Below are positions 16,796-23,815 of a stretch of DNA of 33,217 bases, one piece after another. The notes under the pieces are model-generated. The model did no database searches. It was not told where the DNA came from and saw only the letters and a list, made by a program, of their open reading frames with translations. The DNA comes from Acidimicrobiia bacterium. Its GTDB lineage: Bacteria > Actinomycetota > Acidimicrobiia > Acidimicrobiales > AC-14. The translations under genes and the position numbers were made by a program. The stretch lies in assembly GCA_023265045.1 (NCBI GenBank), contig JAHFUQ010000031.1:1-33217 (forward strand), read 5' to 3'. Numbering within the stretch: position 1 is the stretch's first letter; each line of letters begins with the position of its first letter.

Positions 16796-17178
16796 ATCCG
16801 GTTGAAGATCGCCTCGTAGGTGGTGGTGGCCGAGCCGGGCGAGGTCACGGGCACGACGAACAGCGGGAACGATCCGAGCGACGGGTGCTGGAAGCTGTAC
16901 CCGCCTTGTGCGAACCGAGTCGATCCCTCGAAGAGGAGCGAGAAGCACTCGCCCTTCTTGGTCGGTTTCGCCTGCTGCGTGGCGCTGGCCAGACGAAGGC
17001 TCACCGTCGTCCCGTTGACGGACGCCTGGAACGTGCTGCCCACCAGCCGCTTGAACGTGGCCAGGTCGAGCGTGGCAGCCGCGCCCGCCCACGCCAGGCG
17101 CGGCGCGAGCGGCACGGCCGCGCCGACGACGATGGCGACACCGCCTTGCAAGACTTTCCGCCGGGATACCGACATCAT
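16792..17178 (-). CDS. Tat-exported DUF6916-like protein
   Basis: The 128-residue protein begins MMSVSRRKVLQGGVAIVVGA, a twin-arginine signal (SRRKVLQ, hydrophobic stretch, then LAWAGA as a probable cleavage region). The mature ~95 residues show LDLATFKRLVGSTFQ, FSLLFEGS, QGGYSFQHPSLGSFPLFVVP and YEAIFNRI. This pattern of a short beta-rich domain ending in LFVVPV resembles what I know as DUF6916, whose genes are frequently found beside tail-collar genes. The family name is from memory. It faces the collar operon convergently and its stop overlaps that of the GNAT gene. Export by Tat implies folding in the cytoplasm and action outside the membrane. Confidence 0.75.
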   Translation of the reverse strand: MMSVSRRKVLQGGVAIVVGAAVPLAPRLAWAGAAATLDLATFKRLVGSTFQASVNGTTVSLRLASATQQAKPTKKGECFSLLFEGSTRFAQGGYSFQHPSLGSFPLFVVPVTSPGSATTTYEAIFNRI

Positions 17179-17246
17179 CGGCCTGCCCCCCTGCCCCAGC
17201 CCGGGACGGATTCGCCCCGGTTCAACCCTGATTGTGCCTCATGGCG

Positions 17247-17531
17247 TCAGGTGAAGACGGCTTGGTAGCGCACGCCGGTGGCGTCGCTGCTGATCGGCAC
17301 GAGGAAGATCTCCAGGTGACCGAGCGCGCCGTGGTCGAGGGGGTAGATCCGCTGGGGCAGGACGTCGCCGGGCGGGGCGCGGAAGATCAGCGAGAACTGG
17401 CCCCGCCCGCCGGCCGGTGGCTCCTCGCCCACGAGGCAGGCCTCCTCGAGGACGAGGGTTTGCCCGGAGAGCCCGAACTCCTCGCCCACTCGGCCGCTGA
17501 ACGTGTTGAGGGTGAGGGCCTCGAGCGTCAG
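17247..17531 (-). CDS. DUF6916-like protein, cytoplasmic form, probable CTG start
   Basis: The domain opens LTLEALTLNTFSGRVGEEFG, continues FSLIFRAPPGDVLPQRIYPL and ends LGHLEIFLVPIS with RYQAVF. It is a paralogue of the exported protein at 16792 without the signal peptide. The frame has a TAG just upstream and no ATG or GTG before the conserved part. The start is therefore probably the CTG that overlaps the FIST stop (CTGA), giving 94 residues. A GTG start at 17489 would remove the first conserved strand. It is the last gene of the 19079-17247 operon and is probably translated by coupling with the FIST gene. Confidence 0.7.
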   Translation of the reverse strand: MTLEALTLNTFSGRVGEEFGLSGQTLVLEEACLVGEEPPAGGRGQFSLIFRAPPGDVLPQRIYPLDHGALGHLEIFLVPISSDATGVRYQAVFT

Positions 17532-18688
17532 CGGTCGGCCCTACGGGTGAGCAGCGCAATAGAGGCGGTGAAGCCGTGCAGGAAGTTGTGGCCGCCCACG
17601 GGGCCGATCTCACCGGCGCAGAACATGCCCGCCACCGGCGCGCCGTCCAGGCTCGTGGTGATGAGGGCGGCGTCGTGGTCGGGGTGGGTGGCGCCGAACA
17701 GGTTCGTGCCCCGGCCGTTGCACGTGAACAGCAGGGCGGCGTCGGCCGCCTTCCCGCCGACGAGCTGGCGCAGGTCCTCGTCGGCCGCGTCGGCGTCGCG
17801 CACTTGGAACTGGGTGGTGGCGCCCACCTCGATCCGGTCGCCGACCTGGATGGCGCCGGTTTGGGGATCGCCGCCCATCACCGACCGGATGAGGAAGTCG
17901 CCCCGGCCGAACTCCGCCTTGTGCTCGTCGATGACGCGCCCGAACTGCACGCCCCGGTAGAGCAGCAGCCGCTCGTCCTCGGGGAGGTCCTCGGCCAGCT
18001 CGCCGAGGCGTTCGAGGGCTGGCTTGCCCGCCAGCTCGTGCACCACCGAGCCGTCGGAGCGGGTGACGATCAGCGGGTGGCCGATGGGCCGGCAGCCCTG
18101 GGAGACCACCGCGGTGACCGTGACCGACGGGCCCAGCACCACGGCGACCGCGCCCTCGGTGACGACCCGGTCATCGAGCACCAGGCGGTTGTCGCCCGGG
18201 CCTCGCCCGGCGAGCGCCATGCCGCCCACGACGGGAAGGCCGGGGTGGTCGGCGTCGAGGCGTTGGAGGAGCACATCGGCGGGGAACGAGAACGGGTCGA
18301 CGAGCACCACCACGCCGGACGCATCGCCGGCGATCTCGGGCAAGCCGGTCACCATCGGCCCGTCCGGCGTCATGACGGCGCGGAGGTGGACCGGCGTCGC
18401 CGGGCCGGTGTGGCCGACCCAGAGCGAGACCGCCGCCTTGCGTTCCACCTCGCGGGCGCCGCCCACGATCGACTCAGCCGCGCAGCCGACCAGCGTGGCG
18501 GGGTGGAGGGCGGCGCGCACGGCCTTGGCCGCGTCGGCGACGCCGTCGCGGTGGGGCGGCGTAACGAACAGCAGGGCGAGGTCGGGGGGGTCCTCGGTGG
18601 GGTCGAGGGCCTCGAGGACTTGGCCGATGACCTCGCCCGTCGCCTGCGCCAGGTCCGGGTGCTCGGAGAGGGCGGCGGCAAAGGTCAC
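17528..18688 (-). CDS. FIST domain sensory protein (FIST_N plus FIST_C)
   Basis: The 386-residue protein starts with GTG 4 bp after the preceding stop. The FIST_N part covers ~25-215 (DLALLFVTPPHRDGV, LVGCAAESIVGG, LPVVGGMALAGRG). The FIST_C part covers ~220-375 (SQGCRPIGHPLIVTRSDG, LFTCNGRGTNLFG, GMFCAGEIGPVGGHNFLHGF). FIST domains are predicted small-ligand sensors and are often joined to signalling output domains. Here no kinase, cyclase or chemotaxis domain is attached, so output must come from a partner. The neighbours are a small unknown protein and a DUF6916-like protein. It reads as soluble and cytoplasmic. Confidence 0.88.
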   Translation of the reverse strand: MTFAAALSEHPDLAQATGEVIGQVLEALDPTEDPPDLALLFVTPPHRDGVADAAKAVRAALHPATLVGCAAESIVGGAREVERKAAVSLWVGHTGPATPVHLRAVMTPDGPMVTGLPEIAGDASGVVVLVDPFSFPADVLLQRLDADHPGLPVVGGMALAGRGPGDNRLVLDDRVVTEGAVAVVLGPSVTVTAVVSQGCRPIGHPLIVTRSDGSVVHELAGKPALERLGELAEDLPEDERLLLYRGVQFGRVIDEHKAEFGRGDFLIRSVMGGDPQTGAIQVGDRIEVGATTQFQVRDADAADEDLRQLVGGKAADAALLFTCNGRGTNLFGATHPDHDAALITTSLDGAPVAGMFCAGEIGPVGGHNFLHGFTASIALLTRRADR

Positions 18689-18692
18689 GGCA

Positions 18693-19079
18693 TCAGGCGG
18701 GCGGGAGGAGCGTGAGCGGCACCACCACGTCAGATCCGCCGGTGATGTGGCAGTGCGCCTCGATCGTCCCCAGCTCCTTGTAGGCGAGCTCGCCCTTGAC
18801 CAGCTGGCGGCCGAACTTGCCCGGCTGGATGTTGACCGGTTGCACGTTGCGGGCGACCTGCTCGCCGGCCGCGTCCTTGAACTCCACCTCGAGGGTGCCC
18901 TGACCGGGCTCGTCGGGCCGGCACCGGATGAGCACGACCAGGTGGGGCGAGATCGTCAGCGGCGGCGGGCTGGCGGCGGCAATGGAGAACATGACGCCGG
19001 TGAGGTCGATGCGGGTCGCGCCACCGGCGGCCTGGCGCTGGCCGATGTTCTCGACGAACAGGGCAGACATGATGTCCAT
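18693..19079 (-). CDS. Small conserved protein of unknown function in the FIST operon
   Basis: The 128-residue protein (MDIMSALFVENIGQRQAAGG...) is predicted all-beta. Hydrophobic strands alternate: DLTGVMFSIAAAS, LVVLIRCRPDEPGQ, TLEVEFKDAAGEQVA, and a C-terminal VVVPLTLLP. I do not recognise the family with confidence; it faintly recalls DUF6941-type proteins. A TAGTTT box 7 nt before the first ATG supports that ATG and a leaderless mRNA over the ATG three codons later. It is the first gene of the operon with FIST and the DUF6916-like gene. There is no signal peptide. Confidence 0.65.
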   Translation of the reverse strand: MDIMSALFVENIGQRQAAGGATRIDLTGVMFSIAAASPPPLTISPHLVVLIRCRPDEPGQGTLEVEFKDAAGEQVARNVQPVNIQPGKFGRQLVKGELAYKELGTIEAHCHITGGSDVVVPLTLLPPA

Positions 19080-19086
19080 GCCGTCG

Positions 19087-19092
19087 AAACTA
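19087..19092 (-). promoter_or_regulatory. Putative -10 box giving a leaderless mRNA for the FIST operon
   Basis: TAGTTT on the minus strand is followed by exactly 7 nt and then the ATG at 19079. This places the expected transcription start at or next to the start codon, and no ribosome-binding site is present. Confidence 0.45.
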
Positions 19093-19118
19093 GTCCCGCC
19101 GGCGAGGAGCGACGGCCC

Positions 19119-19862
19119 TCAGGCCGCCGCCTTGGCTCGGACGCGTTCGAGATCGAGCCGGACCGTCGCCAGCCGGAACTTCTGGAGGAGCTTGATCAGG
19201 TACCAGCCGGGGTCGATCTCGCCCTTGGCGAAGGCGAAGCGGGCGGCCGTAGGCACTGCGTGGTGGTTGTTGTGCAGCCCCTCGCCGCCAACGAGGAGGG
19301 CCAGCCACTGCACGTTGGTGGCGAGGTTGGGGTGCGGGCGCTTGCCCCACGCGTGGCCGATGGCGTTGATGGCGCCGCTCATGAGCAGGTAGAGGGCGGC
19401 GTGGACGGCGCCCGCGATCAGGCCGTAGATGGGGCCGAGGATGACGCACAGCGCCAGGACGCCGATGCCCAGGCCCAGCAGGGCATGGTCGAAAAGGCGG
19501 GTGTCCCAGAAGTCGGGCGGCAGGTCCCGGGCGTACTTGGCGACCACTTCGGGCCGGGCCGTCGTCTTGCGGTAGAGGATGGCGTTGCCGAACTGCACCT
19601 TGTTGAACCCGAGCAGGATGGGCGAGTGCGGGTCGCCCTCCTCATCGGAATGGGCGTGGTGGAGGCGGTGCACGGCGACCCACTCGCGGGGCCGCAGCCC
19701 GGTGGTGATCCAGGTGATGATCCGGAAAGCCATCGTGACGCCTGGCCGAACGGTCACCGCCTTGTGGGACAGCGTGCGGTGCAGCCAGACCGTGGTCGTG
19801 AAGATCGCAATCTGGGTGACTACGAACGCGACCACGAGCGTTGCGGGAAGAGACCGGAGCAT
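19119..19862 (-). CDS. Fatty acid desaturase (acyl-CoA desaturase type)
   Basis: The 247-residue membrane protein has the three histidine boxes of the di-iron desaturases: HRTLSH near residue 28, HRLHHAHSD near 64 and HNNHH near 198. Hydrophobic spans include LPATLVVAFVVTQIAIFTT at the N-terminus and LLGLGIGVLALCVILGPIYG in the middle. Such enzymes introduce a cis double bond (usually delta-9) into acyl-CoA or lipid-bound acyl chains, with electrons from ferredoxin or cytochrome b5-like donors. It is shorter than many relatives (~300), mainly because of a short C-terminus. It is divergent from a TetR gene, with a dyad overlapping its probable -10 box, so it is probably that regulator's target. 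Confidence 0.88.
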   Translation of the reverse strand: MLRSLPATLVVAFVVTQIAIFTTTVWLHRTLSHKAVTVRPGVTMAFRIITWITTGLRPREWVAVHRLHHAHSDEEGDPHSPILLGFNKVQFGNAILYRKTTARPEVVAKYARDLPPDFWDTRLFDHALLGLGIGVLALCVILGPIYGLIAGAVHAALYLLMSGAINAIGHAWGKRPHPNLATNVQWLALLVGGEGLHNNHHAVPTAARFAFAKGEIDPGWYLIKLLQKFRLATVRLDLERVRAKAAA

Positions 19863-19871
19863 CCGGGCAAC

Positions 19872-19888
19872 ATACTACCGACCAGTAG
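19872..19888. promoter_or_regulatory. Desaturase -10 box overlapped by a probable TetR operator
   Basis: On the minus strand TAGTAT (19877-19872) lies 9 nt before the desaturase ATG and looks like its -10 box. It overlaps the imperfect dyad CTACCGACCAGTAG (19875-19888), whose outer arms CTAC/GTAG are perfect. Binding there would block the desaturase promoter. Assignment to the adjacent TetR protein is inference from position. Confidence 0.5.
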
Positions 19889-19908
19889 GTAGGGACGACC
19901 CGGGGCGG

Positions 19909-19914
19909 TAACCT
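19909..19914 (+). promoter_or_regulatory. Putative -10 box of the TetR gene
   Basis: TAACCT is followed by 7 nt and the GTG at 19922, the spacing expected for a leaderless transcript. It lies 20 bp from the dyad, close enough for autoregulation. Confidence 0.42.
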
Positions 19915-19921
19915 TGGCCCA

Positions 19922-20536
19922 GTGGCGATGACGCGCGGCCAGGCCACCCGGGACGCCATCCTCGCCGAAGCGTTACGCGGGTTCGCGGAGCACGGATACG
20001 ACCGCACGTCGCTGAACCAGATCGCCACCGCGGTCGGCATCCGCCGGCCCAGCCTCCTGCACCACTTCCCGTCCAAGGAGGCGCTCTACCGCGAGGTGTT
20101 CACCCGCACCCTGACCGACTGGTACGCACGCGTCGAGCAGGCCAGCGAGGGGCCGCGCCAGGGGTGGGCGCAGGTCGACCGCATCCTCACCGCCGGCTTC
20201 CAGTTCTTCCGCGAGCACCCCGAGTTCGTCCGGCTGGTGCGCCGGGAGGCGGTCGAGGGCGAGGGCCGGCTCATCGGCGAGTTGGGCGCGGGGCTGCGGC
20301 CCTTGTTCAGCCGGGCGGTCGGGTTCTTCGAGCGGGAGATGGCGGCCGGGCGGCTGCGCCGCCACGACCCCCAGCAGCTGTTCCTGACCTTGTACGGCGC
20401 CGTCGTGTCGAGTTTCAGCGACCTCGGGCTGCTCGAGGCGTTGATGGCCCGGGATCCGCTCGAACCGGACCTGCTGGAGGCCCGGCTGCGCCACCTGCGC
20501 GACCTGTTCCGGGCCGCCCTCGAGGTCACCTCGTAG
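19922..20536 (+). CDS. TetR/AcrR family transcriptional regulator
   Basis: The 204-residue protein has the TetR DNA-binding domain at the N-terminus: [20 protein letters not shown], then the helix-turn-helix [20 protein letters not shown] and [10 protein letters not shown] (~residues 10-62). The C-terminal helices form the ligand and dimer domain; [16 protein letters not shown] is a typical segment. The GTG at 19922 sits 7 nt behind a -10 box, which favours it over the ATG two codons later. It is divergent from the desaturase with a dyad between them. The likely role is a lipid-responsive repressor of the desaturase and of itself; the ligand is unknown. The 3' end overlaps the convergent DUF3052 gene by 11 bp. 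Confidence 0.88.
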   Translation: MAMTRGQATRDAILAEALRGFAEHGYDRTSLNQIATAVGIRRPSLLHHFPSKEALYREVFTRTLTDWYARVEQASEGPRQGWAQVDRILTAGFQFFREHPEFVRLVRREAVEGEGRLIGELGAGLRPLFSRAVGFFEREMAAGRLRRHDPQQLFLTLYGAVVSSFSDLGLLEALMARDPLEPDLLEARLRHLRDLFRAALEVTS

Positions 20537-20948
20537 CGTTCGGCGGGCGGTTCTCCCGGCGGAGGACAAAGCGCAGTCCCGACCACACGTCGGTGACCGC
20601 GCACACCTTGTTGTCGACCCAGCCCAAGGGCAGGACGACCTCGCGCAGGACGTCCTCGGTGAGGTCCGTCGCAACCTTTGACGCCTTTTTGGGCCACGCC
20701 ACCCAGAGGCCGCCCGCCGGTTGCAGGTGGGCTGCGACTTCGGGGAACCGGCGGGCCAGGTCGGAGCGCTGGGTGACGAACAGCAGGGCGACGGCGGTGT
20801 TGTCCACCGGCGCCCGCAGGACCTCGGCGCCGGCCGGGAGCGGGTCGAGCTCAGCCTCGAAGCCCGGCGGGGCCTCCACGAGCAGCACCGTCGCGCCCTC
20901 CTTGATGCCCAGCTTGCGGGCCAGGGGGGCGCCTGAGTAGCCCGGCAT
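20526..20948 (-). CDS. DUF3052 family protein
   Basis: The 140-residue cytoplasmic protein matches the actinobacterial DUF3052 family: [18 protein letters not shown] at the start, [18 protein letters not shown], then [19 protein letters not shown] and [20 protein letters not shown] near the end. The function is unknown; the family is typical of actinobacteria. The frame stays open far upstream, but family alignment sets the start at MPGYSG, with AGGATAGGGA just upstream as a possible ribosome-binding site. Its start codon is only 19 bp from the divergent dacB-like start, so each promoter must overlap the other gene's first codons. Confidence 0.83.
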   Translation of the reverse strand: MPGYSGAPLARKLGIKEGATVLLVEAPPGFEAELDPLPAGAEVLRAPVDNTAVALLFVTQRSDLARRFPEVAAHLQPAGGLWVAWPKKASKVATDLTEDVLREVVLPLGWVDNKVCAVTDVWSGLRFVLRRENRPPNATR

Positions 20949-20953
20949 GTCCC

Positions 20954-20959
20954 TATCCT
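20954..20959 (+). promoter_or_regulatory. Putative -10 box giving a leaderless dacB mRNA
   Basis: TATCCT is followed by 8 nt and the ATG at 20968. The box lies in the 19-bp gap between two divergent start codons, so any -35 element would fall inside the DUF3052 coding region. Confidence 0.45.
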
Positions 20960-20967
20960 GGCCGACC

Positions 20968-22407
20968 ATGCGTGGGCGCATCGGCCTGAACATGGTCGCG
21001 GGGCTCTGCGTGGCCCTCTCCCTCGGCAGCGGGGCCGTAGCGGTCGTCTCGGGGGCCGACGGCGGGAAGCCGCGGCCGGCGGGCGCGGCGGCGACGCCGG
21101 CCACACCGGTGTTCAGCCTGCGCCGGGTCGCGGGCGCGGTCTCGCGCACCGTCGCCGGGGGGCGGCTGCGGGAGGATCTGGACGCCTTGCTCGCCCAACC
21201 CCTCTACGCCGGCGCGGCCGACGACACCTGCCTGGCCGTCCGCGACCCCGACGGAAGACCCGTGTACCGGCGCCAGATGGACAAGGCGCTGATCCCGGCG
21301 TCCAACCTGAAACTGCTGACGGCGGCCGTGGCGCTGGCCAAGATCGGCGCCGACACCCGGTACGTGACCCCCGTGCGGTCGCCGTCGCCGCCTTCGGCCG
21401 ACGGGTCGGTGGGCGACCTCTGGCTGGTCGGCAGCGGCGACCCGCTGCTCGCCACCGCCGACTTCGCGGCCATCGCCGGCTGGCTGGAGCGGCCCCGGCC
21501 GGCCACGTCGATCGAAGGGCTGGCGGACCGGATCGTCAACGCCGGGGTGAGGCGCATCGGCCGCCTCCTCGGCGACGAGTCCCGTTACGACACCGTGCGC
21601 TACCTGCCCACGTGGGAGCCCAACTACGCCACCGACCCCGACATCGGGCCCCAGAGCGCCCTCCAGCTCAACGGCGGCTTCGTGCAGTGGCGCCCGCGGG
21701 CCATCCCGCAGTCGGCGCCGGCGACCAACGGGGCCACCGTGCTGGCGGGCCTGCTGCGGGCGCGGGGCGTGACGGTGGGTTCCGTGGGCGAGGGCCGGGC
21801 CCCTGACAACGGGGTCACCGTGGCGCAGATCGAGTCGCCGCCGATGGCCGACGTGGTCGGCGTGATGCTGCGCGACAGCGACAACCTGGTCGCCGAGCTG
21901 ATCGTGAAGGAGCTGGGGGCTCGCTTCGGGGGCGCGGGGACGACGGCGGCGGGCGTGGCGGTGGAGCGGACGGCGGCGCAGGAGCTGGGCCTCTCCGGCC
22001 GGCCGCTGGTCCTGACCGACGGCTCGGGGCTGGACCGCGGCAACCGGCTCAGCTGCGAGGTGGTCGACGCCGTGCTGGCCCGCAGCGGGGAGGACAGCCC
22101 GATCGGCAAGGGCCTGTCGGTGGCCGGCGCCATCGGCACCCTGACCAGGCGGTTCCTGAACTCGCCCGCGGCGGGCAAGGTCAAGGCCAAGACCGGCTCC
22201 CTCGACGGTGTGACGTCGCTGTCGGGCTGGGCCACCGGCCGGCAAGGGGGCGACCTCCAGTTCGCCATGCTCGCCAACGGCATCCCCTACGAGTCGGCGG
22301 GCACGGCCCTCCAAAACCAGCTGGTCAACGTGCTGGCGTCCTACCCGAAGGCCCCGGCGCCGGCCGACATCGGCCCGTTGCCGCTGCGCCCGCCGCCGAC
22401 GAAATGA
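20968..22407 (+). CDS. dacB: D-alanyl-D-alanine carboxypeptidase/endopeptidase (PBP4 type, peptidase S13)
   Basis: The 479-residue protein begins with an N-terminal hydrophobic export segment (IGLNMVAGLCVALSLGSGAV). It has all three penicillin-binding motifs: SNLK with the nucleophile Ser at about residue 112, SDN at 304-306 and KTG at 408-410. It removes the terminal D-Ala from peptidoglycan stem peptides and may cleave cross-links, acting outside the membrane. GSGDPLL and LTDGSGLDRGNRLS are further S13 landmarks. The start is the ATG 8 nt after TATCCT; an in-frame start 21 bp upstream would lie before that box. Length is normal for the family. A strong hairpin follows the stop codon. Confidence 0.92.
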   Translation: MRGRIGLNMVAGLCVALSLGSGAVAVVSGADGGKPRPAGAAATPATPVFSLRRVAGAVSRTVAGGRLREDLDALLAQPLYAGAADDTCLAVRDPDGRPVYRRQMDKALIPASNLKLLTAAVALAKIGADTRYVTPVRSPSPPSADGSVGDLWLVGSGDPLLATADFAAIAGWLERPRPATSIEGLADRIVNAGVRRIGRLLGDESRYDTVRYLPTWEPNYATDPDIGPQSALQLNGGFVQWRPRAIPQSAPATNGATVLAGLLRARGVTVGSVGEGRAPDNGVTVAQIESPPMADVVGVMLRDSDNLVAELIVKELGARFGGAGTTAAGVAVERTAAQELGLSGRPLVLTDGSGLDRGNRLSCEVVDAVLARSGEDSPIGKGLSVAGAIGTLTRRFLNSPAAGKVKAKTGSLDGVTSLSGWATGRQGGDLQFAMLANGIPYESAGTALQNQLVNVLASYPKAPAPADIGPLPLRPPPTK

Positions 22408-22431
22408 CCGATCGAGAAGGGCCGGTGGGGG

Positions 22432-22454
22432 TCTGGGGGGCGCTGCCCCCCAGA
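22432..22454 (+). terminator. Probable terminator of dacB
   Basis: A perfect 10-bp stem (TCTGGGGGGC / GCCCCCCAGA) with a 3-nt loop starts 24 bp after the dacB stop. There is no T-run. It may instead be part of the repeat element described for this gap. Confidence 0.5.
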
Positions 22455-22529
22455 AGCGCCCCGCAGGCGGCTCCGCCGCCGAGGAGGCTGAGCGCCGCCG
22501 GAGGCGGCTCCTCCAGGGGGAGAGGGTCC

Positions 22530-22557
22530 GTGGGGAGGGGGTTTGCCCCCTCCCCAC
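22530..22557. other. Perfect hairpin abutting the LON-domain start codon
   Basis: GTGGGGAGGGGG and CCCCCTCCCCAC form a perfect 12-bp stem with loop TTTG. The stem ends one base before the first ATG of the LON gene and takes the place where a ribosome-binding site would be. Confidence 0.6.
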
Positions 22558-22558
22558 G

Positions 22559-23176
22559 ATGATGATCCTGCCCATGTTCCCCCTCGGGACGGTCCTGTTC
22601 CCCGGCGCCGTGCTTCCCCTGCACGTGTTCGAGCCCCGATACCGGGCGCTCACCGGCTGGTGCCTGGAGCACGACAGCCCCCTCGGGATCGTCCTCATCG
22701 AGCGGGGCAGCGAGGTCGGTGGGGGTGACGTGCGCTTCTCCGTCGGCACCGAGGCCCGGATCGTCGAGGCGGCCGCCCTGCCCGACGGCCGGTGGGTGCT
22801 CGTGCTGGTGGGGGAGCGGCGGGTCCGGATCGACCGGTGGCTGGGCGAGACGCCGTTCCCGCGAGCCGAGGTGACGCCGTTGGAGGACGCCGCCGCGGGG
22901 CCGGACGCCGCCGCCCTGCGCGACGCCCTCCAGGACCGGGTGCACCGGGCGCTGGCGTTGAAGGCCGAACTGGGGGAATGGGCCGCCGACGTGAGCCCCT
23001 CGCTGCCCGACGATCCCGCCCTTGCGGTCTGGCACGCCGCCGGCCTGGGGCTGCTCGGCGAGGCCGACGCCCAGCGCCTCCTGGAGACCGGCGGGCTGGA
23101 CGCTCGCCTCGCCCTGCTGAGCTCGCTGCTGGACGAGGAGCTGCACGTGCTTGCGCTTCGCGCCTGGGGGCGGTAG
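22559..23176 (+). CDS. LON substrate-binding domain protein
   Basis: The 205-residue protein consists of the LON N-terminal substrate-binding domain alone: ILPMFPLGTVLFPGAVLPLH, VFEPRYRAL, LGIVLIERGSEVGG and VGERRVRIDRW. It has no AAA ATPase or protease domain. Such stand-alone proteins are common in actinobacteria and their function is unsettled. The start is one of two adjacent ATGs (22559, 22562); a third, MFPLG at 22574, would remove a conserved strand. A 12-bp hairpin ends one base upstream of the first ATG. No ribosome-binding site or -10 box is visible, so how translation starts is unclear. Confidence 0.83.
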   Translation: MMILPMFPLGTVLFPGAVLPLHVFEPRYRALTGWCLEHDSPLGIVLIERGSEVGGGDVRFSVGTEARIVEAAALPDGRWVLVLVGERRVRIDRWLGETPFPRAEVTPLEDAAAGPDAAALRDALQDRVHRALALKAELGEWAADVSPSLPDDPALAVWHAAGLGLLGEADAQRLLETGGLDARLALLSSLLDEELHVLALRAWGR

Positions 23177-23228
23177 GAAGTCGCGCCTGCGGGGTACAGG
23201 CGGCGCTGAAAGCCTGGAGAGGAGGACT

Positions 23229-23567
23229 GTGCCCGAGCCCAACGACTCGGGGGACCCAACCGATCTCCCAAGTCACGTGCAGGACCTGTCCAAGCTCGTC
23301 GTCGCCTACCTCAAGCAGGAGACGATCGAGCCCCTCAAGGACCTCAAGCGGTTCGTCGCGTTCGGGCTGGGCGGATCGGCGCTCGTCGGCTTCGGCCTGG
23401 TGCTGCTCTTCCTGGGGGTGCTGCGGCTCCTCCAGGACGAGACGGGCGACGCCTTCCGCGGCCACCTGTCGTTCCTGCCCTACGTCATCACCGTGGCGTT
23501 GTGCGGCGCCGTCGCCGGCGGCGCCATGAAGGCCCGCGGCCGGAAGAAGGAGGCAAAGCGGACGTGA
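23229..23567 (+). CDS. Phage-holin-family-like small membrane protein
   Basis: The 112-residue protein starts with GTG after GAGGAGGA. After an acidic, soluble N-terminus (VPEPNDSGDPTDLPSHVQDL) comes an amphipathic stretch (LVVAYLKQETIEPLKDLKRF). Two membrane helices follow: FGLGGSALVGFGLVLLFLGV (~45-65) and YVITVALCGAVAGGAM (~85-102), with a basic C-terminus. It resembles the actinobacterial holin-superfamily III / phage holin family proteins, which are mostly chromosomal and not linked to lysis. It overlaps the next gene by 4 bp (GTGA) and belongs to a three-gene membrane-protein block. Confidence 0.72.
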   Translation: MPEPNDSGDPTDLPSHVQDLSKLVVAYLKQETIEPLKDLKRFVAFGLGGSALVGFGLVLLFLGVLRLLQDETGDAFRGHLSFLPYVITVALCGAVAGGAMKARGRKKEAKRT

Positions 23568-23809
23568 GCGTCACGCACACCGCATCGTCCACCAACGGGG
23601 CGCCGTCCAATGGGCGGATCACCCGCAAGGACATCGAGACCAAGCTCCGCCAGATCCGGGGCGACGTCGACACCGCCGAGGAGGCGGCCAAGGGCGCAGG
23701 GACGGTGGCGGCCGGGGTGGGCGTGCTCCTCCTGCTGCTTCTCGTGTACCTGTTCGGCAAGCGCCGGGGCAAGCGGGCCAGCACCGTGGTCGAAGTACGG
23801 CGGTTCTGA
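23564..23809 (+). CDS. Small single-helix membrane protein of unknown function
   Basis: The 81-residue protein starts with GTG overlapping the previous stop, with AAGGAGG about 12 nt upstream. It has a Ser/Thr-rich N-terminus and a charged helix (ITRKDIETKLRQIRGDVDTA). One membrane span (AAGVGVLLLLLLVYLFG, ~51-67) follows, then a basic tail (KRRGKRAST). I do not recognise a family. It is translationally linked to the holin-like gene and followed 6 bp later by another small gene, so the three probably act together at the membrane. Confidence 0.7.
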   Translation: MSVTHTASSTNGAPSNGRITRKDIETKLRQIRGDVDTAEEAAKGAGTVAAGVGVLLLLLLVYLFGKRRGKRASTVVEVRRF

Positions 23810-23815
23810 CGCCGG

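Larger units (their letters stand above)
22421..22557. repeat. GC-rich stacked-hairpin element between dacB and the LON gene
   Basis: About 137 bp without coding content consist of consecutive inverted repeats. There is a perfect 10-bp stem at 22432-22454, two smaller GGCGG/CCGCC-type stems around 22465-22505, and a perfect 12-bp stem at 22530-22557. The phrase GGGTCTGGGGGGC...GCCCCCCAGA is of a kind I associate with dispersed intergenic palindromes in high-GC actinobacteria, so this may be a REP-like element. Copy number cannot be judged from one window. Confidence 0.5.

Noticed and set aside
23229..23567. True phage holin for cell lysis
   Set aside because: No endolysin or phage genes are adjacent. 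The family is widespread on actinobacterial chromosomes and the gene is packed with housekeeping trmI.
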